DNA from: Marinomonas lutimaris
Lineage (GTDB): Bacteria; Pseudomonadota; Gammaproteobacteria; Pseudomonadales; Marinomonadaceae
Assembly (NCBI RefSeq): GCF_019426345.1
Contig: NZ_JAHLLW010000001.1
Span: 1 to 64,000, forward strand
DNA length: 64,000 nucleotides
Direction of reading: 5' to 3'
In this document: positions 27,829 to 36,518 of the stretch, piece after piece
Layout of the letters: every line of letters begins with the position of its first letter
How positions within the stretch are numbered: the first letter of the stretch is position 1
The notes under the pieces: generated by a model
The model's input: the letters and a program-made list of their open reading frames with translations, nothing else
Database searches by the model: none
Told to the model about the DNA's origin: nothing
Translations under genes and position numbers: made by a program

Positions 27829-29284
27829 TACACCGATCAGTAAACGCTCACGGATTAAGCGCTGGTCACAATCGCTTACGGGGCAAATTCTAATCATCAT
27901 GGCGCTGGGTGTTGCCAGCGCCCAGTTCATCAGTTCAACAATCTGGTTGCGCCAACTGGAATCCGATACCGAAGAAAACGTGCGAGAAGTGTCTAAACAC
28001 ATGGCATTTCGTATCGCCGCGACCGTCAGCTATTTCACCTCTTTACCAACCAATTATCGCCATATTGTCATCGATCAATTGCAAGATATGGGTGGTACGC
28101 GCTTCTTTGTAACACTAAACAAAGAAGAAATTCGTATCAATAACATCCCTGATTCTGCGCTTAAAGACATCGTCAAAAATGAAGTTCAGTCGACTTTGAT
28201 TAAACAGCTGGGAATCCATAATGCCAAAATTGCCTTTTCCAGCCCAAGTGATTTGCATGTTATCAACAACCAGATACGCCTTGTAGACTTGCCCGAACGT
28301 TGGGGGCACCACAGTTTATTGGTCAAACCTCTTACGCCACCGATCATTGTTATTCAAATCCCCATCAACGACAAAGATTGGCTGTATTTGGCGAGCCTTA
28401 TGCCAGATCCGTATTTTCTGGATGGTAACTCAGCGCTAACTGGCGACCGTTTGTTTTCCATGGCAATGTCTGTGGTGACTGTGCTACTTCTTAGCATCAT
28501 CATATTAAGACGCGTCACTCGTCCACTGGCTACCTTGGCGCGAGCTGCAGAACGTTTTGGTCAAGGTGATTGGAAACCCATAAAAGAAGTAGGCAGTGTT
28601 GAAGTGCGTAATACAGCTAAAGCCTTTAACGATATGCAACGGCGTATTCAACGTTATCTCAATGATAGGGAAAGGCTGTTTGCGTCAATATCCCACGATT
28701 TAAAAACCCCCATCACTCGCTTACGGCTGCGCGCTGAAATGTTGGACGAAGACGATACTCGTGATGCCATGATCCGTGATCTTGAAGATTTGGATATGTT
28801 GGTAAAAGGCGCTCTACAGAGCGTAAAAGAAACCGATATTCATGAAAATCGTATTGAAGTAAACATTTCTAGAATGCTCAGGGACATGCAATCCACAGCG
28901 AACTTACACGGCATCACACTAACCGTGGTAGGTGAGTTACAGCACCCTTTTATTGGTAAACCTCTTGCTATAAAGCGCTGCCTTGGCAACCTTGTCGACA
29001 ATGCCTTGTATTACGGAAAAACGGCCATTGTGTACATTGAAGACGATGAAGATGAAGTCTGTATTCGTGTTTGTGACCAAGGGCCAGGTATTCCGATAGA
29101 TAAAATGGACAAAGTTTTTCAGCCTTATACACGTCTCACACCAGATCATTCAGGACACCCTGGCGGCATGGGATTAGGATTAAGCATTGCACGAAACATT
29201 GCCCGCGCTCACGGTGGTGAAGTCACCTTGAGTAACCATATACAACAAGGCTTAGAAGCCAAACTATGGTTACCAAGACATTGA
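27818..29284 (+). CDS. Membrane sensor histidine kinase (GtrS-like)
   Basis: A 488-residue kinase partner of the upstream regulator. Membrane segments near residues 22-44 and 212-232 enclose a periplasmic sensor of about 165 residues. HAMP, HisKA (phospho-acceptor His in FASISHDLKTPITR, about residue 293) and HATPase_c (NLVDNALYY, DQGPGIP, GMGLGLSIAR) follow. The ATG at 27818 overlaps the regulator gene by 11 bases; a GTG directly before it is also possible. Position before a glucose-type ABC operon suggests it detects a hexose or a hexose metabolite; the signal is not proven. Confidence 0.9.
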   Translation: MPVNTPISKRSRIKRWSQSLTGQILIIMALGVASAQFISSTIWLRQLESDTEENVREVSKHMAFRIAATVSYFTSLPTNYRHIVIDQLQDMGGTRFFVTLNKEEIRINNIPDSALKDIVKNEVQSTLIKQLGIHNAKIAFSSPSDLHVINNQIRLVDLPERWGHHSLLVKPLTPPIIVIQIPINDKDWLYLASLMPDPYFLDGNSALTGDRLFSMAMSVVTVLLLSIIILRRVTRPLATLARAAERFGQGDWKPIKEVGSVEVRNTAKAFNDMQRRIQRYLNDRERLFASISHDLKTPITRLRLRAEMLDEDDTRDAMIRDLEDLDMLVKGALQSVKETDIHENRIEVNISRMLRDMQSTANLHGITLTVVGELQHPFIGKPLAIKRCLGNLVDNALYYGKTAIVYIEDDEDEVCIRVCDQGPGIPIDKMDKVFQPYTRLTPDHSGHPGGMGLGLSIARNIARAHGGEVTLSNHIQQGLEAKLWLPRH

Positions 29285-29564
29285 TTTTGAGCCATCAAGG
29301 CGACTTGTTTAGTGATCTAAAAACGAAATAAATAGGCATGTAAAAAGCAAACAAAGGTCACGCCAAAAAGCATTCTTGCAAGACTTTGTTACAATTGGTT
29401 GCTCTACTTTACCCTCCCTTGTCAAATCCTTTGCTAAATTCAGTAACTCGAACACTCGCTTAAGCTGACCTTCAGGAAGCGAAGTCGACATAAAAAATAA
29501 CGCGACATCAAAGTCTATAAAATGTCTTTGATTGGATGATATAACAATAACAAAGGTTCCTATC

Positions 29565-30812
29565 ATGAAAAAAATTGCTTTCGGTTTAACCACAGTTGCA
29601 CTTTCTCTAGCCGCGGCTACTGCTCAGGCTGGTGAAGTAGAAGTTCTACATTGGTGGACATCAGGTGGCGAAGCCGCTGCGATCAATGTACTTAAAGAAG
29701 AAATGGTAGAAGCTGGCCACACTTGGAAAGACTTTGCAGTCGCTGGTGGCGGTGGTGAATCTGCCATGACAGTTCTAAAATCTCGTGCTATTTCTGGCAA
29801 TCCTCCTTCTGCCGCTCAAATCAAAGGCCCAACCATTCAAGAATGGGGTGATTTAGGCTTCCTAACAAATCTTGATGATGTTGCTAAAGCGGGCGAGTGG
29901 GACGTTATCCTTCCTCAAGTTGTTAGTAACGTAATGAAGTACGACGGCCACTACGTAGCGGCTCCAGTAAACGTTCACCGTGTAAACTGGATGTGGGCTA
30001 ACCCTGAAGTATTCCGTAAATCAGGCGCGTCTATCCCAACTACTTGGGAACAATTCATTGTTGAAGCGAAAAAGATCAAAGCAGCTGGTTTCACACCACT
30101 CGCTCATGGTGGCCAAAACTGGCAAGACGCTACTTTGTTCGAAGCAATCGCTTTGTCTAAAGGTTCTAAATTCTACAACAGCGCGTTTATCGGATTGTCT
30201 GACAAAACCCTTCGTAGCCAAGACATGATTGACGTGTTTGATACTTTCAAGAAAATGCGCGAGTTCGTTGATCCAGGTTTCTCTGGTCGCGATTGGAACA
30301 TCGCAACGTCTATGGTTATCAATGGTGATGCAGCAATGCAAATCATGGGGGACTGGGCGAAAGGCGAGTTCACGGCAGCAGGCAAAAAAGCCGGCATCGA
30401 TTACGTTTGTTACCCAGCGCCAGGCACAAGCGGTTCTTTTACTTTCAACATCGACTCTCTAGCCATGTTTAAAGTGGATGGCAAAGACAAGCAAGCGGCT
30501 CAAAAAGACCTTGCGCGTTTGATTCTTGAACCTAAGTTCCAAGAAACATTCAACTTGAACAAAGGCTCTATTCCAGTTCGCTTGAATATGCCTCGCGATA
30601 AGTTTGATACTTGTGCACATTCTTCAATGGATGCGTTCCTAGCAAGCTCAACGACTGGCAACCTAGTACCAAGTATGGCTCACGGCATGGCTGTGAACTC
30701 TATGGTTCAAGGCGCTATCTTTGACGTAGTGACTAACTTCTTCAATGACGAGTCTATGACGTCTAAAGAAGCAGTAGACAAGCTAGCTCGTGCTGTTAAA
30801 GCAAGTATGTAA
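29565..30812 (+). CDS. Glucose/mannose-type ABC transporter substrate-binding protein (GtsA-like)
   Basis: A periplasmic sugar-binding protein of 415 residues with signal peptide MKKIAFGLTTVALSLAAATA and cleavage after AQA. The mature N-terminus (EVEVLHWWTSGGEAAA) is typical of glucose-binding proteins of the GtsA type, including the WW pair that stacks on the sugar. ATG 29565 follows AAAGG at good spacing; an 11-codon longer frame upstream would disrupt the signal peptide. It heads a four-gene importer operon. Confidence 0.93.
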   Translation: MKKIAFGLTTVALSLAAATAQAGEVEVLHWWTSGGEAAAINVLKEEMVEAGHTWKDFAVAGGGGESAMTVLKSRAISGNPPSAAQIKGPTIQEWGDLGFLTNLDDVAKAGEWDVILPQVVSNVMKYDGHYVAAPVNVHRVNWMWANPEVFRKSGASIPTTWEQFIVEAKKIKAAGFTPLAHGGQNWQDATLFEAIALSKGSKFYNSAFIGLSDKTLRSQDMIDVFDTFKKMREFVDPGFSGRDWNIATSMVINGDAAMQIMGDWAKGEFTAAGKKAGIDYVCYPAPGTSGSFTFNIDSLAMFKVDGKDKQAAQKDLARLILEPKFQETFNLNKGSIPVRLNMPRDKFDTCAHSSMDAFLASSTTGNLVPSMAHGMAVNSMVQGAIFDVVTNFFNDESMTSKEAVDKLARAVKASM

Positions 30813-30821
30813 TATCTAAAT

Positions 30822-30875
30822 CTGCAAAGTCCTCGTTTGCAGTAAACATACGAGGCTGGCATCTGGTCAGCCTCG
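30822..30875 (+). repeat. Pair of overlapping hairpins between gtsA-like and gtsB-like genes
   Basis: CTGCAAA/TTTGCAG (30822-30842) is followed by CGAGGCTG/CAGCCTCG (30851-30875). CCTCG in the first loop can also pair with CGAGG of the second, so the two structures may compete. Such structures after binding-protein genes usually set protein stoichiometry. Confidence 0.6.
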
Positions 30876-30907
30876 TCTTAATACCTCCGAATAGTGAAGC
30901 ATCAACT

Positions 30908-31837
30908 ATGAATACTAAAGCCGCCAATTCTGGGTCAGGACAGACTCAGTCAGGACGTCCTGCGCGCCTAAGCTTGGCCGATTGGATGCCTAAAATCGTC
31001 ATGGCACCAACGGTACTGGTTACCTTAGTGTGCATTTACGGCTATATGATTTGGACAGCCGTACTCTCTTTCACTGGTTCTCGCATGTTGCCGTCGTACA
31101 ATTTTGTCGGCTTCGAACAATACGAGCGCCTATTCAACAACGACCGCTGGATGGTAGCCCTATCCAACCTTGGTATTTTCGGCGGCCTGTTTATTGGCAT
31201 CTGTTTGTTCCTTGGCGTTACCTTAGCTATTTTCTTGGATCAAAAAATTCGTGCTGAAGGCGCGATCCGTACTATTTATCTTTACCCAATGGCGATTTCC
31301 TTCATCGTGACAGGTACCGCTTGGAAATGGTTGCTTAATCCGACCAACGGTTTAGAAAAAATGATGATCGACTTTGGTTTTGTAAACTTCAAGTTCGACT
31401 GGTTGATCAATCCAGATATGGTTATTTACTGTTTGGTTATCGCGGCTGTTTGGCAAGCATCTGGGTTCGTTATGGCGCTGTTCTTAGCTGGCCTGCGTGG
31501 TGTTGACGGCGATCTTATCAAAGCGGCACACCTTGATGGTGCCAGCACATTTACCACTTACCGTCGTATTATTCTGCCTTCTTTGAAGCCAGTATTCTTT
31601 AGCGCCTTGGTTGTTCTGTCGCACATTGCCATTAAGAGTTTCGACTTGGTCGCGGCATTGACCAATGGCGGACCAGGTTATGCATCTGATTTGCCAGCTA
31701 ACTTCATGTATACCTACACATTTACTCGTAGCCAAATCGGCTTAGGTTCGGCGTCTGCTATGGTGATGCTAGGTTGTGTATTGGCGATTTTGGTTCCTTA
31801 TTTGTACTCTGAATTGCGAGGTAAACGCCATGAGTAA
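30908..31837 (+). CDS. Glucose-type ABC transporter permease (GtsB-like)
   Basis: A 309-residue inner-membrane permease of the CUT1 class with six membrane segments and EAA loop DLIKAAHLDGASTFTTYRR. It has a polar glycine/serine-rich N-terminus of about 25 residues. Its last eight bases overlap the start of the second permease gene (ATGAGTAA), indicating coupled translation. Confidence 0.93.
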   Translation: MNTKAANSGSGQTQSGRPARLSLADWMPKIVMAPTVLVTLVCIYGYMIWTAVLSFTGSRMLPSYNFVGFEQYERLFNNDRWMVALSNLGIFGGLFIGICLFLGVTLAIFLDQKIRAEGAIRTIYLYPMAISFIVTGTAWKWLLNPTNGLEKMMIDFGFVNFKFDWLINPDMVIYCLVIAAVWQASGFVMALFLAGLRGVDGDLIKAAHLDGASTFTTYRRIILPSLKPVFFSALVVLSHIAIKSFDLVAALTNGGPGYASDLPANFMYTYTFTRSQIGLGSASAMVMLGCVLAILVPYLYSELRGKRHE

Positions 31838-32732
31838 CCTTAATTCTACAAGTAAAAATGCCGTTGGCCGTAAAACGTCTGGCCTAGACAAACTATTACG
31901 CGTTGCCTTGTACACTGTACTAATCGTCGTTGCGGCGTTTTATCTGATGCCGTTTATCGTCATGTTGATTACTTCCCTAAAAGACGTTGAAGAAATTCGT
32001 ACAGGTACGCTACTTTCTTTGCCTGCTTCCTTGCATTTCGACTCTTGGTCAAAAGCGTGGTCAAGCGCTTGTACAGGTAGTAGTTGTGGTGGTATTTCGC
32101 CTTATTTCATGAACTCGTTTCAAATCGTGTTACCGGCAGTGGCGATTTCTACTTTAGTGGGCGCCATTAATGGTTATGTTATTTCCCTATGGAAATTCCG
32201 TGGTAGTGACTTTTTCTTTGCGGCGATGCTTGTAGGTTGTTTCATTCCGTTCCAAGTTATTTTGTTGCCAATGGCACAAACACTAGGCTGGTTAGGTATT
32301 GCCAATACCACTTCAGGTTTAGTCTTCGTGCACGTGGTTTACGGTGTGGCATTTACGACTTTGTTCTTCCGTAACTTCTACCAGTCTATTCCTGGTGAAT
32401 TGGTAAAAGCGGCTCGCCTAGATGGCGCTGGCTTCTTTACCATTTTTTACCGCATCATTTTGCCCGTTTCTACGCCTATTATTGTGGTAACAGTGATTTG
32501 GCAGTTTACGCAGATTTGGAATGACTTCTTATTTGGTGTGGCGTTCTCTGGTTTTGACACTCAACCAGTAACGGTTGCCTTGAACAACTTGGTAAACACC
32601 AGCTTCGGTGGCAAGGAATACAACGTCGATATGGCCGCAGCCATTATCGCCGCTCTACCAACACTGGCCGTTTACGTGTTTGCAGGAAAATACTTCGTCC
32701 GAGGCTTAACAGCTGGCGCGGTAAAAGGCTAA
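31830..32732 (+). CDS. Glucose-type ABC transporter permease (GtsC-like)
   Basis: The second permease of the importer, 300 residues, with six membrane segments and EAA loop ELVKAARLDGAGFFTIFYR. A periplasmic loop with the sequence CTGSSCGG carries two cysteines that may form a disulfide. ATG 31830 is chosen because it overlaps the upstream stop and gives the normal polar N-terminus; longer frames run inside the upstream gene. Confidence 0.93.
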   Translation: MSNLNSTSKNAVGRKTSGLDKLLRVALYTVLIVVAAFYLMPFIVMLITSLKDVEEIRTGTLLSLPASLHFDSWSKAWSSACTGSSCGGISPYFMNSFQIVLPAVAISTLVGAINGYVISLWKFRGSDFFFAAMLVGCFIPFQVILLPMAQTLGWLGIANTTSGLVFVHVVYGVAFTTLFFRNFYQSIPGELVKAARLDGAGFFTIFYRIILPVSTPIIVVTVIWQFTQIWNDFLFGVAFSGFDTQPVTVALNNLVNTSFGGKEYNVDMAAAIIAALPTLAVYVFAGKYFVRGLTAGAVKG

Positions 32733-32834
32733 TAACGCTGCTAAGCAACCTAGCGAACATCGATAAAGACAAAATGCACTCGTGCCTTTTTACCTAACAC
32801 AGTACGAGTGAACTAAAAAATTCGGAGTAATAAC

Positions 32835-33944
32835 ATGGCAAACCTAGTCATTGATAATGTTAAAAAACGCTACGGCGAGACTGAGATCTTAAAAGGCATC
32901 AATATTTCTATCAAAGCAGGTGAATTCCTGATTTTGGTTGGCCCATCTGGTTGTGGTAAATCCACGCTGATGAACTCAATTGCCGGTCTTGAAGACGTCA
33001 CTGAAGGCCGCATTCTAATCGCCGACAAAGACGTGACTTACACTAGCCCAAAAGATCGTGATATCGCGATGGTGTTTCAGTCTTACGCCTTGTATCCAAA
33101 TATGACCGTAGAGCAAAACATCTCTTTCGGTTTGGAAATGCGCAAAGTGCCAAAAGAAGAGCGTGACGTGGAAGTACAGCGCGTCGCCGAGCTTTTACAA
33201 ATTAGCCATTTGCTAGACCGTAAACCAGCGCAATTGTCTGGTGGTCAGCGTCAACGTGTTGCCATGGGGCGCGCCTTAGCGCGTCGCCCTCAGCTTTACT
33301 TGTTTGATGAGCCATTGTCTAACCTAGACGCTAAATTGCGCGTAGAGATGCGTACAGAGATCAAGAAGCTACATAAAAAGCTGGGCACAACCATCGTTTA
33401 CGTAACCCACGATCAGATCGAAGCCATGACACTGGCGGATCGCATCGCGGTAATGAAAGATGGGCAAGTTCAACAACTTGGTACACCACAAGAAATCTAC
33501 GACAACCCAGCGAACTTGTTCGTTGCAGGCTTCATGGGTTCACCAGCGATGAACTTCATTCCAACCAAGGTCGTCGAACAAGGTGGCGTACCTATGTTGG
33601 AACTGGCCACCAGCACAACCGTTGCACTGCCATTCCCAAAACCAGAATCACTAAAAGATTACGTAGGCAAAACCATCCTACTTGGCTTGCGCCCTGAAAT
33701 GATCACTGAGCCTCAGCCGCACAAAGAAGGTCAGCCTTTTGTGACAACGACAGATGTCGAAGTCGAAGTGACTGAGCCAATGGGTGCTGACACCATGATT
33801 TTGACTCGTGTTAACGATGCCGAAATCAACTGTCGCTCTAACCCAATGTACCCAGCGGATGCTGGCTCAATCATCAAAATGATGTTTGATACGTCCAAAG
33901 CGGTTGCCTTTGACAAGGAATCTGGCCGACGTCTGGATCTTTAA
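32835..33944 (+). CDS. Glucose-type ABC transporter ATP-binding protein (GtsD/MalK-type)
   Basis: A 369-residue CUT1 ATPase: Walker A GPSGCGKST, Q-loop VFQSYALYPNMTV, signature LSGGQRQRVAMGRA, Walker B LYLFDEPLSNLD, H-loop YVTHDQIEAMTL, and a MalK-type regulatory C-terminus. It follows the second permease after about 100 bp containing a small hairpin and ends at a strong terminator, closing the operon. It is distinct from the second MalK-type ATPase encoded in the agl cluster. Confidence 0.94.
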   Translation: MANLVIDNVKKRYGETEILKGINISIKAGEFLILVGPSGCGKSTLMNSIAGLEDVTEGRILIADKDVTYTSPKDRDIAMVFQSYALYPNMTVEQNISFGLEMRKVPKEERDVEVQRVAELLQISHLLDRKPAQLSGGQRQRVAMGRALARRPQLYLFDEPLSNLDAKLRVEMRTEIKKLHKKLGTTIVYVTHDQIEAMTLADRIAVMKDGQVQQLGTPQEIYDNPANLFVAGFMGSPAMNFIPTKVVEQGGVPMLELATSTTVALPFPKPESLKDYVGKTILLGLRPEMITEPQPHKEGQPFVTTTDVEVEVTEPMGADTMILTRVNDAEINCRSNPMYPADAGSIIKMMFDTSKAVAFDKESGRRLDL

Positions 33945-33980
33945 TCGCTCACAAAGCTAACGGTTAGACACTTTTAAGCA

Positions 33981-34022
33981 AGCCTGCCACAGAATGTATT
34001 TCACTGCGGCAGGCTTTTTTTT
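33981..34022 (+). terminator. Terminator of the gts-like operon
   Basis: Stem AGCCTGCC/GGCAGGCT followed by T8; the loop is about 20 bases with partial internal pairing. Confidence 0.9.
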
Positions 34023-34196
34023 GTGAAAAACGTCAGGTTTTTGCACAAATGGTCAAAATTACTGCACAGTCTCTCGAACTTGTCACAAATTTGAGATACA
34101 TTTTGAGAACTGTAATCAAAAAAGCGACTCCATAGTGGCATTTGGTTATCTCGAATCGAAAAACTGCCGACTAATATCATGTAAAGGAATCAAACC

Positions 34197-35804
34197 ATGA
34201 AATTTACCAAGCGTTTTATCACGCAACTGGCCATTACTGGTGTCGCATTATCTGTGACAGCATGCTCTATTATGGGGCCACAAAAGCCAGATTGGAAAGA
34301 AGACAAAGAATATCGAGTCACCATCTTACACACTAATGACCATCACGGTCGTTTCTGGCAGAACGACAAGGGCGAATACGGCATGGCCGCTCGTAAAACC
34401 TTGATCGATAACATTCGTGAAGAAGTAGCGCTAGACGATGGTAACTCTTTGTTGTTATCCGGTGGTGACATCAACACGGGTGTACCTGAATCTGATCTAC
34501 AAGACGCCGAGCCAGATTTCCGCGGCATGAAAATGCTCAAGTACGATGCGATGGCGTTGGGTAACCACGAGTTCGACAATCCACTTTCTGTACTGAAGAA
34601 GCAACAAGAATGGGCTGGCTTCCCTTTCCTTTCTGCCAACATTTTAGATGCGAAAACAGGCAAACCTTTGTTTGACGCCTATAAAATTTTCCAAGTTGAT
34701 GACCTAAAAATAGCGGTTGTTGGATTCACTACAGACGACACGGCTAAGCTAGGTAACCCTGAGTTCCTAGATGGCATCAAGATCGAATCTCCTATTACTG
34801 TCGCGAAAAAACTGATTCCTGAACTCCGTAAAAAAGCTGACCTAGTCATTGCGGTCACTCACATGGGGCATTACCAAGATGGTAACTACGGCGGCAATGC
34901 ACCTGGCGATGTAACGCTAGCCCGCACTGTTCCTGGTATTGATGTAATTGTGGGCGGTCACTCACAAAATCCTCTGTTCCAGCCTGACGAACAAAACGGC
35001 ACCCTAATTCTACAAGCGCACGAATGGGGCAAATACGTTGGCCGCCTAGACTTCGTCTACAAAAATGGCGCGATTGTTTGGTCTCAATACAAACTTATTC
35101 CAGTTAACTTGAAGAAAAAAGTCACCAATGCTGATGGCAAATCTGAGCGTGTTTTCATCGAAGACGAGATAGTCCAAGATCCAACCATGCTTGAGATGTT
35201 AACGCCATTCCAAGAAAAAGGTCAGAAAGAGCTTAATATCGAGATTGGCTTCTCTAATACAGATTTTGTTGGTGACCGCGATATCGTTCGTACTCAAGAA
35301 ACCAACTTAGGTAACTTGATTGCTCTAGCAATGAAGCAAAAAGTGAATGCGGACATAGGCGTCATGAACTCTGGTGGTATCCGTGACAACTTAGAAAAAG
35401 GTGTCGTTACTTATAAAAGCGTTTTGAAAGTTCAGCCTTTCGGCAACATGGTGTCGTATGTTGATTTCACGGCTGATGAGCTAACGGATTATCTTTCTGC
35501 TATTGCAGCGAAACAAGCGGGAACTGGCGCATTTGCTCAGTTCAGCGGTGTCGCTCTGACACTAAAAGATGACAAAGCGACTAACATCATGGTGAACGGT
35601 AAAGCGCTAGACGCAGGTAAAACTTACCGCATCGCGATGAATAACTACTCTGCATCAGGCGGTGATGGTTACCCAAAAATCGTGGATCATCCAAACTACG
35701 TTAACTCAGGTTATGTAGATGCAGACGTTCTAGTGGAATATATCCAAAAGAATTCACCACTTGATGGCGCTAAATTCGCTCCAACAGGTGCTGTGAAGCG
35801 TTAA
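34197..35804 (+). CDS. 5'-nucleotidase/UDP-sugar hydrolase, lipoprotein (UshA/NutA-type)
   Basis: A 535-residue surface or periplasmic enzyme that hydrolyses extracellular nucleotides to nucleosides and phosphate. A lipoprotein signal ends in LSVTAC with lipidation at Cys23. The metallophosphatase domain has HTNDHHGRF, ALGNHEFDNP, THMGHYQ and GGHSQNPL, and the C-terminal substrate domain has MNSGGIRDN. Lipid-anchored UshA homologues occur in Vibrio (NutA). It is monocistronic and ends at a strong hairpin. Confidence 0.92.
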   Translation: MKFTKRFITQLAITGVALSVTACSIMGPQKPDWKEDKEYRVTILHTNDHHGRFWQNDKGEYGMAARKTLIDNIREEVALDDGNSLLLSGGDINTGVPESDLQDAEPDFRGMKMLKYDAMALGNHEFDNPLSVLKKQQEWAGFPFLSANILDAKTGKPLFDAYKIFQVDDLKIAVVGFTTDDTAKLGNPEFLDGIKIESPITVAKKLIPELRKKADLVIAVTHMGHYQDGNYGGNAPGDVTLARTVPGIDVIVGGHSQNPLFQPDEQNGTLILQAHEWGKYVGRLDFVYKNGAIVWSQYKLIPVNLKKKVTNADGKSERVFIEDEIVQDPTMLEMLTPFQEKGQKELNIEIGFSNTDFVGDRDIVRTQETNLGNLIALAMKQKVNADIGVMNSGGIRDNLEKGVVTYKSVLKVQPFGNMVSYVDFTADELTDYLSAIAAKQAGTGAFAQFSGVALTLKDDKATNIMVNGKALDAGKTYRIAMNNYSASGGDGYPKIVDHPNYVNSGYVDADVLVEYIQKNSPLDGAKFAPTGAVKR

Positions 35805-35822
35805 TAGAAAGGCAAAGCCCAC

Positions 35823-35858
35823 AAGAAAGCCCCAATAGGCATCTATTGGGGCTTTCTT
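35823..35858 (+). terminator. Terminator after the 5'-nucleotidase gene
   Basis: Perfect 16-bp arms (35823-35838 and 35843-35858) with a GCAT loop. Confidence 0.85.
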
Positions 35859-35894
35859 ATTAGTCACCTTAAGAGAAACGGCTTAGCAAAAGAG

Positions 35895-36413
35895 TTACTC
35901 TTTTTTATAGGATAAGGACCATGTCAAAGGTGTCGGTAGTTTTTCAGATTCTAACTTCACTGTGAACAGCAATTCATCATCACTTACTTGTTTCCAAGTA
36001 TTGGTGCGTTTACCTCGCTCGGACTCAAGAATCACCACCACGGAATCAGCTGTTTGCTGGTAGGTGCCTGATATCTCAATATCTTCTTCGTCTTTCTTAA
36101 TCACTTCGCCATTAGCGGTAAGCGGTATGTTATCGGCTTTAGCATCGTCACACTGCCACTGGAACTGTTCGGTTTGCCAACCTAAAGTCCATTGCTGACA
36201 AATTTGCGTTTGCTTTTTCAACACAGGTCGCGCCAAAGCACGAATAAAAAAATTCATCTCTTGCGCCACATTTTCAACCGCTTCGTCCAACTTGGCCTGC
36301 GTGCTATCTGCGTCTTGCAATATCCACTTCCCTGCCAAAACATCGCCCGATGCTTGCGCACCTGAACTAAGCGCCATAGCGGCAACTATTCCAACACCAA
36401 TCAGTTTCTTCAC
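35895..36413 (-). CDS. Small periplasmic protein of unknown function
   Basis: A 172-residue product not recognised as a named family. The first 22 residues form a Sec signal peptide (MKKLIGVGIVAAMALSSGAQA). The mature part has two close cysteines (near residues 68 and 84; CQQW and WQCDD) that could form a disulfide, and an alternating beta-strand-like C-terminal half (TWKQVSDDELLFTVKL). AAGGAG lies about nine bases before the ATG. It is convergent with the 5'-nucleotidase gene and about 100 bp downstream of the GGDEF-EAL gene. Confidence 0.8.
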   Translation of the reverse strand: MKKLIGVGIVAAMALSSGAQASGDVLAGKWILQDADSTQAKLDEAVENVAQEMNFFIRALARPVLKKQTQICQQWTLGWQTEQFQWQCDDAKADNIPLTANGEVIKKDEEDIEISGTYQQTADSVVVILESERGKRTNTWKQVSDDELLFTVKLESEKLPTPLTWSLSYKKE

Positions 36414-36518
36414 CTTGCTTCTCCTTATTTTTATTGTGAATAGATAATCGCAGAGTCAAAGAAGCTTGTAAGGCGCAAAAACGCGCACAATGACTGACAT
36501 TTAACGCCATTCTTGCTA

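Noticed and set aside
29309..29593. 94-residue open frame on the minus strand between the sensor kinase and gtsA-like genes
   Set aside because: It overlaps the signal-peptide region of the binding protein, has no ribosome site or family resemblance, and lies in a promoter region.
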